From: Candidatus Liptonbacteria bacterium
Lineage (GTDB): Bacteria; Patescibacteriota; Minisyncoccia; UBA6257; Colwellbacteraceae
Length of the DNA: 34,175 bases
Direction of reading: 5' to 3'
Assembly (NCBI GenBank): GCA_019923695.1
Contig: JAHXGO010000005.1
Location: 1 to 34,175, forward strand
Shown: positions 20,719 to 29,373 of the stretch, piece by piece
How positions within the stretch are numbered: position 1 is the first letter of the stretch
Layout: each line of letters starts with the position of its first letter
Notes under the pieces: generated by a model
The model's input: only the letters and a program-made list of their open reading frames with translations
What the model was told of the DNA's origin: nothing
The model's database searches: none
Translations under genes and position numbers: made by a program

Positions 20719-22290
20719 ATGAATTTACTTATTAAAGGTGGCCAGATTTTAGACGGTTTAGGCAATCCGCCGTATAAAGCCGATATTTTAATATCCGGAA
20801 ATAAAATTTCCGCTATCGGCGATTTTAGTCATCGTTCAGCCCAAGAAACTATTTTAACCAACGGAAGCTATATAAGCCCTGGCTTTATTGAAATAAGAAA
20901 TGAAGCTGACCATTATTTGACTCTTTTTAATGAGTCTCATCAGAAAAAAATGATTGAGCAGGGGATAACAACAATTATCGGAGGATTTAATGGGTGTTCA
21001 CTCTCTCCTCTTATTTACGGAGATTTAAACATTTTTAATCAATGGCAAGATTCAGAAAATATTAATATTAATTGGCATAGCTTAAAGGAAATGTTTAATT
21101 CATTTAAAAAATTTCCTTTAGCGATTAATTTTGGAACTGTAATTGGGTATTACACCATTAGAAGGGATATTACTTTAAATCGACGGGAATTAAGCGAAAA
21201 AGAATTAGAAATATTTTCAAAAATAATTGAAAAGTCCTTCAAAGAAGGCGCTTTTGGTTTATCTTCGGGCTTAGATTATTCTTTTGGTTATCAAATACCT
21301 TTTAAAGAAAAACAAATTATTTTAAATCTTTTAAAAAAATTCCGAAAGTTTTTTGCTATTCAGCCGATGGAAAGAAAACAAAATCCACTCCAAGTCGCAG
21401 AAGAAGCGGTAGAAATAGTAAAAAACGGAGTAAGTGTTATTATCAACGATTTTCAACCGGTTATCGGCTGTGAAAATGAATATCAAAAAGCGCTGGAATT
21501 AATTTCTTTGAATTTGACAAAAGCGGATATTCGTTTTGATATTTGTCCATACGGAATTAATGTGGTTTCTCTTTCTGATTTTTTGCCACAATGGTTTAAG
21601 AAAAAAGGGAAAGAGGGGATATTTAATAAAGAAAAACTTACGGCCAAAGGACAATTTACGACCAAAGGACGACTCACGGTCAAAGAACGACTCAAAAAAG
21701 AATGGAAGAATCTGGATTTTGAAAAAATAATAATTTTAAACATCCCAAAATTTAATTATTTAACCGGAAAAAATATTTTAGAATTTTCTGAAAACAGAGG
21801 TTTAGATGAAATTGAGGGTTTAATTGAACTTGCAAAATTATCCCTTAATCATGAAATAAATTCTTCAGGTCGCCCTTTGGCCATAAACGGAACAATAGGA
21901 ATAAAAAATATAAATGAAGAATTATTAGAAAAAAATTTAATGCATCGTCAGTCCTTTATAAGTTCTAACTTTACTTCATTAAAAGAAGAAGAGAGATTAC
22001 CCTTTAGTCGTGAAGGAGCTTTTATGAAGTTTTTGGGATTTTCTTTTGTTGACGACCAAAAAACAGCCTTATTACCGATTGAATCAGCCATAAAAAAAAT
22101 TACTTCTGAACCGGCAAAGTTTTTATCTCTTAAAGATAGGGGAGTGATTAAAGAGGGCAATGTTGCTGATTTAACGATATTTAAAGAAAAAAAGATCCAA
22201 AATGTTATTATTTCAGGCAAGCTGGCCGTAAAAGAAGGGGAGTTCCAAAATATTTTTAATGGTAAAACATTAAAACATTATAGCCGCTAA
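20719..22290 (+). CDS. N-acyl-D-amino-acid deacylase-like amidohydrolase lacking metal ligands
   Basis: 523 aa with full-length similarity to the D-aminoacylase branch of the amidohydrolase superfamily: start LIKGGQILDGLGNPPYKADI, SPGFIE near 53-58, TTIIGGFNGCSLSP (Cys93), EGAFGLSSGLDY, and the end PAKFLSLKDRGVIKEGNVADLTIF. Active members use zinc held by an HxH pair, a Cys and two further His. Here the HxH site reads GFIEIRNEADH, the next His region reads FAIQPMERKQNP, the next VIINDFQPV, and the late SDG-type Asp site reads SSNFTSL, so most ligands appear lost. Three 18-bp units (21640-21693) encode a short repeat around residues 307-325. The reading frame is intact, so it is probably a pseudoenzyme with another role. 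It lies between cobO and ftsW. Confidence 0.78.
   Translation: MNLLIKGGQILDGLGNPPYKADILISGNKISAIGDFSHRSAQETILTNGSYISPGFIEIRNEADHYLTLFNESHQKKMIEQGITTIIGGFNGCSLSPLIYGDLNIFNQWQDSENININWHSLKEMFNSFKKFPLAINFGTVIGYYTIRRDITLNRRELSEKELEIFSKIIEKSFKEGAFGLSSGLDYSFGYQIPFKEKQIILNLLKKFRKFFAIQPMERKQNPLQVAEEAVEIVKNGVSVIINDFQPVIGCENEYQKALELISLNLTKADIRFDICPYGINVVSLSDFLPQWFKKKGKEGIFNKEKLTAKGQFTTKGRLTVKERLKKEWKNLDFEKIIILNIPKFNYLTGKNILEFSENRGLDEIEGLIELAKLSLNHEINSSGRPLAINGTIGIKNINEELLEKNLMHRQSFISSNFTSLKEEERLPFSREGAFMKFLGFSFVDDQKTALLPIESAIKKITSEPAKFLSLKDRGVIKEGNVADLTIFKEKKIQNVIISGKLAVKEGEFQNIFNGKTLKHYSR
21640..21693 (+). repeat. 18-bp tandem repeat, three units, in frame
   Basis: ACGGCCAAAGGACAATTT, ACGACCAAAGGACGACTC and ACGGTCAAAGAACGACTC follow each other directly and encode TAKGQF, TTKGRL and TVKERL within the amidohydrolase-like protein. 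Confidence 0.85.
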
Positions 22291-22377
22291 CAAAAAGTAT
22301 CAATTTAGAAAAAAATAATAATCTACTAAAGGTCATGATTTTTACAAATAATAAATAATCAATTTTTATTATTAGGT

Positions 22378-23469
22378 ATGCTTATTAAACACGCTGATAA
22401 AGTTATTTTTTTTACTGTTTTTATTTTAATTGTTTTGGGGATGGTTATGCTTGTAAGCGCTTCTTCGGAATTAGCTAAGTTAAGATTTGATGATCCTTAT
22501 TTTTTTGTCAGACGTCAGTTAACATACGGATTAAGCGCTGGAATCGTTGGTTTTTTAATTTGTCTTTTAGTTCCTTATAAGTTTTTTAAAAAAATCTCTT
22601 TTTCGTTGTTGGTTGTTAATATAATCCTTTTAGCCGCTGTTTTTTCGCCCTTAGGAGAACAATTTGGGGCTGCTTCTCGCTGGCTTAACATTGGTTTATT
22701 CACTTTTCAGCCTTCAGAAATCCTAAAATTTACTTTTATTGTTTATTTGGCAGCTTGGTTGACTTCAAAAACTAAAGACAGAAAAGGAAATTTTTTTGAA
22801 AGTGTTTTACCCTTTTTAATAATAAGCGGCTTCATCACTTTTTTATTAATTAAACAACCTTCAACAAGCGCGGTTATTATATTAATGTCTGCCGCCTTAA
22901 TACTTTATTTTGTTCATGGCGTTAAAATATCGTATATATTAAGTTTAGTTTTTATAGGGTTTTTTGCTTTGGTGTTAATTATTTCTTTTTCCCCTTATCG
23001 TCTTCAAAGGATAGTAACTTTTTTAAATCCGGGAGTTGATTTACAAGCAAGCCGCTTTCATATTAATCAATCACTTATTGCCATAGGGTCCGGAGGTTTT
23101 TTTGGGGTTGGTTATGGAAACTCTATTTCTAAAATAAGGTTTTTGCCGGAACCTATAGGTGATTCTATTTTTGCCATTATTGCGGAAGAATTTGGTTTTT
23201 TAGGTTCGTTTTTGTTTATTTTTCTTTTTTTTATTTTAATTAGCGCCGGTTTTTTTGGTAGTAAAAAAATTAGAAATCCATTTGGGAAACTTATTCTAAT
23301 CGGTTTTTCTTCTCTAATAGGAATTCAGGCCTTTGTCCATATAGCGGCTATTTCTGGTTTGATTCCTTTGACTGGCATACCCTTGCCTTTTATAAGTTAC
23401 GGTGGGTCTGCTTTAGCGACATTTATGTCAATGAGCGGTTTAATGATTAATGTTTTAAAAAATGCCTGA
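22378..23469 (+). CDS. ftsW: Septal peptidoglycan polymerase FtsW (SEDS family)
   Basis: Multi-pass membrane glycosyltransferase that polymerises lipid II at the division septum. 363 aa with about ten membrane segments. FtsW-like features: ASRWLNIGLFTFQPSEILK, SRFHINQSLIAIGSGGFFGVGYGNS, FLPEPIGDSIFAIIAEEFG (which keeps the Asp of the HTD(F/S)IFA site thought to be catalytic) and PLTGIPLPFISYGGSA. The usual QPDLGT motif reads QPSTSAV here, with Asp replaced by Ser. RodA is the alternative, but the murG neighbour, overlapping by 8 bp, favours FtsW. It ends in TGA within murG's start, so translation is probably coupled. Confidence 0.92.
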   Translation: MLIKHADKVIFFTVFILIVLGMVMLVSASSELAKLRFDDPYFFVRRQLTYGLSAGIVGFLICLLVPYKFFKKISFSLLVVNIILLAAVFSPLGEQFGAASRWLNIGLFTFQPSEILKFTFIVYLAAWLTSKTKDRKGNFFESVLPFLIISGFITFLLIKQPSTSAVIILMSAALILYFVHGVKISYILSLVFIGFFALVLIISFSPYRLQRIVTFLNPGVDLQASRFHINQSLIAIGSGGFFGVGYGNSISKIRFLPEPIGDSIFAIIAEEFGFLGSFLFIFLFFILISAGFFGSKKIRNPFGKLILIGFSSLIGIQAFVHIAAISGLIPLTGIPLPFISYGGSALATFMSMSGLMINVLKNA

Positions 23470-24667
23470 ACTTAAAAATAAAAAAAGAAGAAAACTGAAG
23501 ATTGTTTTAGCCGGCGGAGGCACAGGAGGTCATTTTTATCCGCTTTTAGCGGTTGCTGTTGAGTTTCAAATTTTAGCGGCCCAACAAAATATAGACCTTG
23601 ATCTTTTTTATCTGGGGACAGCATCTACAAAATATTATAATTTATTTTTAAAAAATAATATTGTCGTCAAAAAAACGTTAGCTGGAAAATTTCGCCGTAC
23701 CTTAAGTTTGTCAAATCTCTTTGATTTAATAAAATTCGCAATCGGTTTTTTACAATCGTTATGGCATCTTTTTTGGATTATGCCGGACGCGGTTTTTTCC
23801 AAAGGAGGGCCAGGAGCTTTATCCGTTGTTTTTGCGGCTGTTGTTTATAGAATTCCTGTTTTTATTCACGAATCAGATTCTGTTTCTGGTTTAACAAATG
23901 TGATTTCCGCTAAATTTTCCAAAGCGATATTTATAGCTTTTAAAGAAAATGCCAAAAGTTTTAATCAGAATAGAAATGTGGTGGTGAGCAGAATGCTCAA
24001 TATATCAAGCAGTATGCCGCTTACTATAGTTGTCGGTAATCCTATTAGACGTTACATTCTCAACGATATTCCAAAAAAAGAAAGAGCAAAAAAAATTTTA
24101 GGCCTTAATCCAGAAATTCCTCTTTTATTGTTTTTAGGTGGGTCTCAAGGCGCGGTTAGAATAAATAATATTGTGATTAAAAATTTAAAATCTCTTCTTT
24201 CAAATTATCAAATTTTTCATCAAATAGGAGACGCCAATTATAATGATTTTGAAAACCAAATTAATTCTGTTTTAAAAGAAATTCCTTTTAAAATTCGCAG
24301 TCGGTATTTTTTCGTCGATTATTTTTATGATGATTTCAAAGATATTTTAGCCGCAGCTGATTTAGTTATTTCACGAGCAGGCAGTGGCGCTATTTTTGAG
24401 ATTGCCGCTTTTGGCAAGCCGTCGATTTTAATTCCTTTGCCGGAATCCGCTTCTGACCATCAGTTGTTAAATAGCCAAATATATTCGTCTTCCGGAGCAG
24501 CCTTAGTGATGGAAGAAAAAGATTATTTTCCAGAACATTTTCTTAATTTAATTGAAAGTCTTTTATTGAATCCAGAAATTCTGGAAAAAATGTCCGTGAG
24601 AGCTAAAGAATTTAGCAAACCAGAAGCGGCTAAAATAATCGCTCAAAAAATAATTGAATTAACTTAA
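23462..24667 (+). CDS. murG: Lipid II synthase MurG (N-acetylglucosaminyltransferase)
   Basis: Adds GlcNAc to lipid I on the inner face of the membrane, giving lipid II. 401 aa, somewhat longer than E. coli MurG (355). Motifs: GGGTGGHFYPLLAV near residue 18 (family GGTGGHxxPALA), FSKGGPG, HESDSVSG where most enzymes have HEQN, GGSQGA, and SRAGSGAIFEIAAFGKPSILIPLPESASDHQ for UDP-GlcNAc binding. It begins inside the end of ftsW (8-bp overlap), the classical order in wall clusters. Confidence 0.95.
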   Translation: MPELKNKKRRKLKIVLAGGGTGGHFYPLLAVAVEFQILAAQQNIDLDLFYLGTASTKYYNLFLKNNIVVKKTLAGKFRRTLSLSNLFDLIKFAIGFLQSLWHLFWIMPDAVFSKGGPGALSVVFAAVVYRIPVFIHESDSVSGLTNVISAKFSKAIFIAFKENAKSFNQNRNVVVSRMLNISSSMPLTIVVGNPIRRYILNDIPKKERAKKILGLNPEIPLLLFLGGSQGAVRINNIVIKNLKSLLSNYQIFHQIGDANYNDFENQINSVLKEIPFKIRSRYFFVDYFYDDFKDILAAADLVISRAGSGAIFEIAAFGKPSILIPLPESASDHQLLNSQIYSSSGAALVMEEKDYFPEHFLNLIESLLLNPEILEKMSVRAKEFSKPEAAKIIAQKIIELT

Positions 24668-24709
24668 AATTTTAAAATCTAAAATATATAAAAATTAATA
24701 GTATGAAAA

Positions 24710-24739
24710 TTGGTAAACTTTTTTGTTTTTTGCTAAAAT
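24710..24739 (+). promoter_or_regulatory. Promoter of gltX, leaderless
   Basis: TTGGTA (24710-24715), 18-bp spacer, and TGCTAAAAT with an extended -10 (TAAAAT at 24734-24739). The gltX ATG begins eight bases later, so transcription starts within a couple of bases of the start codon. Confidence 0.6.
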
Positions 24740-24747
24740 AAAAAATA

Positions 24748-26214
24748 ATGGCTGATAACCCAATAAAATCAATTAGAGTAAGATTTGCGCCTTCTCCAAC
24801 AGGCCCTTTTCATATTGGCAATTCAAGAACGGCTCTTTTTAACTGGTTTTTTGCTAAAAATCACAATGGTCAGTTTATTTTAAGAATTGAAGATACTGAT
24901 AAAGAACGGTCAAAGCCGGAGTTTGAAGAGGATATTATCAGCGGATTAAAAAGCTTGGGTTTGAACTGGGACGAATTTTATCGTCAAAGCGAACGGATTG
25001 AAATTTATAAAAAATATCTTGAAAAGATGCTTGAAGAGAAGAAAGCCTATCGTTGTTTTTGCGATAAAGAGCAACTGGAAATCGAACGTCAGGCAATGTT
25101 TTCACAGGGTTTAGCGCCTAAATACTCCGGTCATTGCCGATATTTAAAAGACGAAGCAATCAACAACTTAATTAAAGAGAATAAGCCTTTTGTTGTCCGG
25201 CTTAAAGTCCCTGAAGAAGGAGAAGTTATTTTTAATGATTTAATTAGAGGGCATATTAAATTTAATTTAAATTTATTAGGTGATATAGTAGTCGCTAAAA
25301 ATTTAGAAGAACCTCTTTATAATTTCAGCGTTGTGGTTGATGACATATTAATGAAAGTTTCTCATGTTATTCGGGGGGAAGACCATATTTCAAATACTCC
25401 GAAACAAATAATTATTTTTAGAGCCTTAGGGGCCGAAGAACCGATTTTTGCTCATTTACCCCTAATTCTTAATTCAGACCGAAGCAAAATGTCTAAAAGA
25501 TACGGTGATACCGAGCTTCGTTTGTATTTAGATGACGGCTATCTGCCTGAAGCGATTGTTAATTTTTTGACTTTTTTAGGTTGGCACCCAAAAGAAGATA
25601 AAGAAGTAATGACAGTTTCAGAAATTATCAAAGATTTTAATTTAAAGCGGGTTCAAAAAGCCGGCGCAATATTTAATATTGAAAAATTAAATTGGTTCAA
25701 CAAGCATTATATCGCTTCAATGGATATTTATGAGCTTTTAGAAAAAGCGGTTAATTTTGTTCCTTCTGAATGGCCCCTGACAATCCAAATTTTAGAAGCG
25801 GTTCGCGGCCGATTAACCAAGCTTTCAGAGTTGGAAAAATTTGTTGAATTCTTTTTTATCAGGCCGAATTATCCAAAAGAGTTACTTTTTTGGAAAGGTA
25901 AGGAAGAATTTACGATAGAAAATATGAAAAAACTTTACGAATTTATAAAAGAATCAGAAGAAAAAGATTTTTTAACAATGGATTATTCTCCAACCACAGG
26001 CTCTCCTTTGGCTATTAGTTGTCCTTCAACCATAGAAAAAAAGATTTTAGGGGTTATTCCAGAAAACCAAAAAGGGGATTATTTGTGGCCCTTAAGAGTT
26101 GCTTTGTCTGGCAAAGAAGCATCTCCGGGCCCCTTTGAAATAATGACTGCGTTAGGAAAACAAGAAAGTCTTGAGCGCTTGCAAATAGCAATAACCAAAC
26201 TGGAAAAAGAATGA
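24748..26214 (+). CDS. gltX: Glutamyl-tRNA synthetase
   Basis: Class I synthetase charging tRNA-Glu. 488 aa. Visible: RFAPSPTGPFHIGNSRTALFN with HIGN at 22-25 as the HIGH motif, LRIEDTDKER, and SKMSKRYG (KMSKS motif) near residue 250. CPR bacteria generally lack glutaminyl-tRNA synthetase and use a GluRS that also charges tRNA-Gln followed by GatCAB amidation; whether this enzyme is non-discriminating is inference, though two tRNA-Gln genes lie in the window. It ends ATGA, overlapping the start of the EnvC-like gene by 4 bp, so the two are translationally coupled. It has its own leaderless promoter. Confidence 0.95.
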   Translation: MADNPIKSIRVRFAPSPTGPFHIGNSRTALFNWFFAKNHNGQFILRIEDTDKERSKPEFEEDIISGLKSLGLNWDEFYRQSERIEIYKKYLEKMLEEKKAYRCFCDKEQLEIERQAMFSQGLAPKYSGHCRYLKDEAINNLIKENKPFVVRLKVPEEGEVIFNDLIRGHIKFNLNLLGDIVVAKNLEEPLYNFSVVVDDILMKVSHVIRGEDHISNTPKQIIIFRALGAEEPIFAHLPLILNSDRSKMSKRYGDTELRLYLDDGYLPEAIVNFLTFLGWHPKEDKEVMTVSEIIKDFNLKRVQKAGAIFNIEKLNWFNKHYIASMDIYELLEKAVNFVPSEWPLTIQILEAVRGRLTKLSELEKFVEFFFIRPNYPKELLFWKGKEEFTIENMKKLYEFIKESEEKDFLTMDYSPTTGSPLAISCPSTIEKKILGVIPENQKGDYLWPLRVALSGKEASPGPFEIMTALGKQESLERLQIAITKLEKE

Positions 26215-27485
26215 ATTATTTTTTAAGAAATTTTGCTTTTAGGCTATTTTTTAGCCGAAAACTCGCTTTTTTTGTTCTGATAATATCTTTTATTTTTTTA
26301 AATATTACAAACATTGGATTAGCTTCTGATGATTTTTTAAAGACTCAAATTGAAGAAAAAAACAAAGAGTTAAACGTTATTAAATCTCAAATTCTCGAAA
26401 CTCAAAAAAAACTTGACGAAGTTGAAACCCAAGGCCAAAGCTTAAAAAAAGAAATTTCATTAATTGATTACCGTATTCGTCAGCTTGTGCTTGGTATTCG
26501 TTCCAGTGAAATAAATATTAAAAAATTGACTCTTGAAATTAAAGAGTTAAACACGAATCTCGGCGAAACAAAAAAACAAACAAATAATAAAAAAGAAACA
26601 ATAGGCCTTCTTTTAAGAGAAATGCAGAGAAAACATAATGAAGACTTACTTATAAGATTTTTAAAATCAAGAACTTTATCTGACAGTATGCTGGAATTCC
26701 ATTCTTTTATTAATTTTCAAAATAGTTTAACAAGCGAAATTAGCAGATTAAATAACTTAACCGAAGAAACTGATATTAAGCTAAAAGAATCAATAGAAAA
26801 AAAAGAAGAACTTAAAATTGAAAATTTAAATTTAAAAAGTCGTCGGAACATTATTAACGAGCAAAAAAACTTAAGACAAAATGTTTTAACTCAAACTAAA
26901 AATCAGGAAAAACTATATCAAGCCGGATTAAAAAAACTTCAAAAGCAGCAAAGAGAAATCGCCGAGGAAATTGAAAAAATTGAAGTTGGGTTAAGACCTA
27001 AAATTAATCTCGGATTTTTACCTCAAAAAGGCAGGGGAGTGTTGATGATGCCAGTTCGAGGAATATTGACGCAAGAATACGGCTATACGCGTTTTGCAAG
27101 ACATTCTTTTAAAGGAAGATTTCATAATGGTATTGATATTGGCGCGCCCATAGGAACTCCAGTTTTTAGCGCCGAAGATGGGAGAGTGGTAGCTTTTGGC
27201 GATCAGGATAGAACTTGTCCGAGAGTCAGCGCTGGAAAATATATTGTCATTAAACACAATAATAACTTAACTACTTTATACGCTCATTTATCTAAAATTA
27301 TTATTACTCACAATCAGCAAGTTAAAAGAGGCGAGATTATAGGTTATGTTGGGTCTTCTGGTTATTCCACCGGCCCTCATCTTCACTTTACTGTTTATGA
27401 TTCTAATACTTTTTATATGGGCCACAGCCGACTTTGCGGCCCAATGCCTTTAGGTGGGACTTTAAACCCAATGGACTATCTTTAA
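26211..27485 (+). CDS. EnvC-like murein hydrolase activator with M23/LytM domain
   Basis: 424 aa. An N-terminal membrane/signal segment (about 15-39, LAFFVLIISFIFLNITNIGLA) is followed by a long coiled coil (about 45-265, Lys/Glu/Leu heptads), then a LytM/M23 peptidase domain from about 275. The domain has HNGIDIG (His and Asp zinc ligands), YAHLS and GPHLHF. All zinc ligands of an active M23 peptidase appear present, so the protein may cut peptidoglycan itself rather than only activate amidases as E. coli EnvC does. The coiled coil is the expected docking site for FtsX, and ftsEX lies in this window. It overlaps gltX by 4 bp. Confidence 0.9.
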   Translation: MNYFLRNFAFRLFFSRKLAFFVLIISFIFLNITNIGLASDDFLKTQIEEKNKELNVIKSQILETQKKLDEVETQGQSLKKEISLIDYRIRQLVLGIRSSEINIKKLTLEIKELNTNLGETKKQTNNKKETIGLLLREMQRKHNEDLLIRFLKSRTLSDSMLEFHSFINFQNSLTSEISRLNNLTEETDIKLKESIEKKEELKIENLNLKSRRNIINEQKNLRQNVLTQTKNQEKLYQAGLKKLQKQQREIAEEIEKIEVGLRPKINLGFLPQKGRGVLMMPVRGILTQEYGYTRFARHSFKGRFHNGIDIGAPIGTPVFSAEDGRVVAFGDQDRTCPRVSAGKYIVIKHNNNLTTLYAHLSKIIITHNQQVKRGEIIGYVGSSGYSTGPHLHFTVYDSNTFYMGHSRLCGPMPLGGTLNPMDYL

Positions 27486-27557
27486 TTATTAGTGTAAAAT
27501 AATATAAATAGCAAAATAAAAAAATAATAGCGCAAAATTTTAATTTGTTATTTTAAT

Positions 27558-27728
27558 ATGGAAATTATAAATACAATAATAAATAATGATCAAATTCAAC
27601 AGATATTCGATACCATTCAATCCTCTTTGCCTGTTTTGATTTCCGCTTTTAAAAGTTTAGTAAATATTTTTGTTTTGATTTTTGAATTTTTTATTGACCT
27701 TATCAGGGAAGCGATAGAGCAACTCTAA
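27558..27728 (+). CDS. Small hydrophobic protein (56 aa), function unknown
   Basis: Too short for the ORF track. It begins MEIINTIINNDQIQQIFDTI and has a long hydrophobic stretch LPVLISAFKSLVNIFVLIFEFF, then a charged end (DLIREAIEQL). It is a likely small membrane or amphipathic protein. It lies in the otherwise empty 300-bp gap between the EnvC-like gene and murC, in the same direction. I do not recognise a family. Confidence 0.5.
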   Translation: MEIINTIINNDQIQQIFDTIQSSLPVLISAFKSLVNIFVLIFEFFIDLIREAIEQL

Positions 27729-27788
27729 TATCAAGATTCTTATATTTGTCGCATAATATATCTTTTGTGACAGATAATTTTAAAAAAT

Positions 27789-29333
27789 ATGAAACAACCC
27801 AAAATTCATTTTATTGGTATTGGAGGCATTGGAATGAGCGCTTTAGCTCAATGGTTTTTAAGTAAAAAATGGCTTGTAAGCGGCTCTGACGCTTCAGATA
27901 GCCCAATCATCCAATTTCTTAAAAAACAAGGCGTAGAGGTTAAAATTGGACACAAAAGCGGTAATTTCTCCCGTAATTCTCAAATGGCGGTTTATAGCGC
28001 TGCGGTGCCGCCTGATAATCCGGAGTTTAAAAAAGCTAAAGAATTAGGTATAAAAACTCTTTCTTACAGCGAAGCCTTAGCAGAACTGACAAAACAATAT
28101 AAGACTATCGCTGTTTCTGGTATGCATGGCAAAAGTACTACCACCGCCATGCTCGCTAACGTACTTATTAAAGCCGGAATGGATCCGACTGTTATTTTCG
28201 GCAGCAAATATCTTTTTGATAATCAAAAACAAGCTAATAATTTTAGACTTGGTAATAGTCAGATTCTGGTTATTGAAGCTGACGAATATCGCGATCATTT
28301 TCTTAATTATTCTCCATTTGGCGCGATTATCACCAATATTAATTTAGAACACGTAGATTATTTTAAAAATCTTCAAACTATTAAAAAATCTTTTATAAAA
28401 TTCATAAATGGAATTAATAAATCGCCTTCTGATTATAAAAATGGACCTATAGTTTTAAACGCTGATGATAAAAATATCGAATCAATAAAAAATAAATTAT
28501 CCGAACAAAAAATAACATGGTTTTCTTTAAATCAAAAAAACCGCGTTCGGATTTTAAAAAAGAATTTAAAAGTTATTGGAAAACACAATATCGCTAATGC
28601 TTTAGCTGTTTGGGCTTTAGCGGAAAAGCTTGGAATTAAACAAAATATAATTTTAAAAGGACTAAAAGAGTTTACTGGCATTTGGCGGCGGCTTGAATAT
28701 AAAGGCGAAATTAAATTTAAAAATCAATCCTTTAACAAATTCAAGATTGACCCTAAACAAAATCAAGCGGGCCAAAAATCAAAAATCAAAATTAAAGTAT
28801 ATGACGACTATGCTCATCATCCGACTGAAATCAGGGCTTCATTAAATGCTTTAAGAGAAAATTTCAAAAAATCTGATATTATATGTGTTTTCCAGCCTCA
28901 CCAGCAAAAAAGACTTGAAGCCTTATTTAAAGAGTTCAGCCTTGCTTTTGATGAAGCAGATTATTTGGTTTTATTGGATATTTTTAAAGTTGTCGGCCGA
29001 GATTCTTCGGTTTTATCCAAAACAAATAAAGTGTCGCAAAATCAATTTTGCAATAGAGATTCTTTTTGTTGTAAAAAATTATCAAGATTTCACAACGCCA
29101 AAAATGTCGTCGCGGAATCTCTTTCAGAACAATTGGCATATGTGATTAATAAAAGATTATCAAAGTTAAAAAATATCAGATTAAAAAAAATTATTTATCT
29201 CCCCTACTCTGAACAAGGACAAACTCCAAAATTATTAAAAGAAATTATTTTAAATAACCCTCCTCAACTCGCGATTATTGTAATGATGGGCGCTGGAGAT
29301 ATTTACAAAATAACAGATAAGCTGATAGAATAA
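27789..29333 (+). CDS. murC: UDP-N-acetylmuramate--L-alanine ligase
   Basis: ATP-dependent cytoplasmic ligase that adds the first amino acid, L-Ala, to UDP-MurNAc. 514 aa, longer than usual (about 450-490). Motifs: FIGIGGIGMSALAQW at the start, ATP loop SGMHGKSTTTAML near residue 112, EADEYRDHFL, NINLEHVDYF, GKHNIANALA and YDDYAHHPTEI. The extra length is partly a Lys/Asn/Gln/Ile-rich insertion before YDDYAHHPTE (KFKNQSFNKFKIDPKQNQAG, then QKSKIKIK) and partly a Lys/Asn-rich segment after FKVVGRDSS. A possible -10 GATAAT lies ten bases before the ATG. Confidence 0.95.
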   Translation: MKQPKIHFIGIGGIGMSALAQWFLSKKWLVSGSDASDSPIIQFLKKQGVEVKIGHKSGNFSRNSQMAVYSAAVPPDNPEFKKAKELGIKTLSYSEALAELTKQYKTIAVSGMHGKSTTTAMLANVLIKAGMDPTVIFGSKYLFDNQKQANNFRLGNSQILVIEADEYRDHFLNYSPFGAIITNINLEHVDYFKNLQTIKKSFIKFINGINKSPSDYKNGPIVLNADDKNIESIKNKLSEQKITWFSLNQKNRVRILKKNLKVIGKHNIANALAVWALAEKLGIKQNIILKGLKEFTGIWRRLEYKGEIKFKNQSFNKFKIDPKQNQAGQKSKIKIKVYDDYAHHPTEIRASLNALRENFKKSDIICVFQPHQQKRLEALFKEFSLAFDEADYLVLLDIFKVVGRDSSVLSKTNKVSQNQFCNRDSFCCKKLSRFHNAKNVVAESLSEQLAYVINKRLSKLKNIRLKKIIYLPYSEQGQTPKLLKEIILNNPPQLAIIVMMGAGDIYKITDKLIE

Positions 29334-29373
29334 ACCAATTATAATTTTGATTTTTAAATTTTAAACTTAATTT

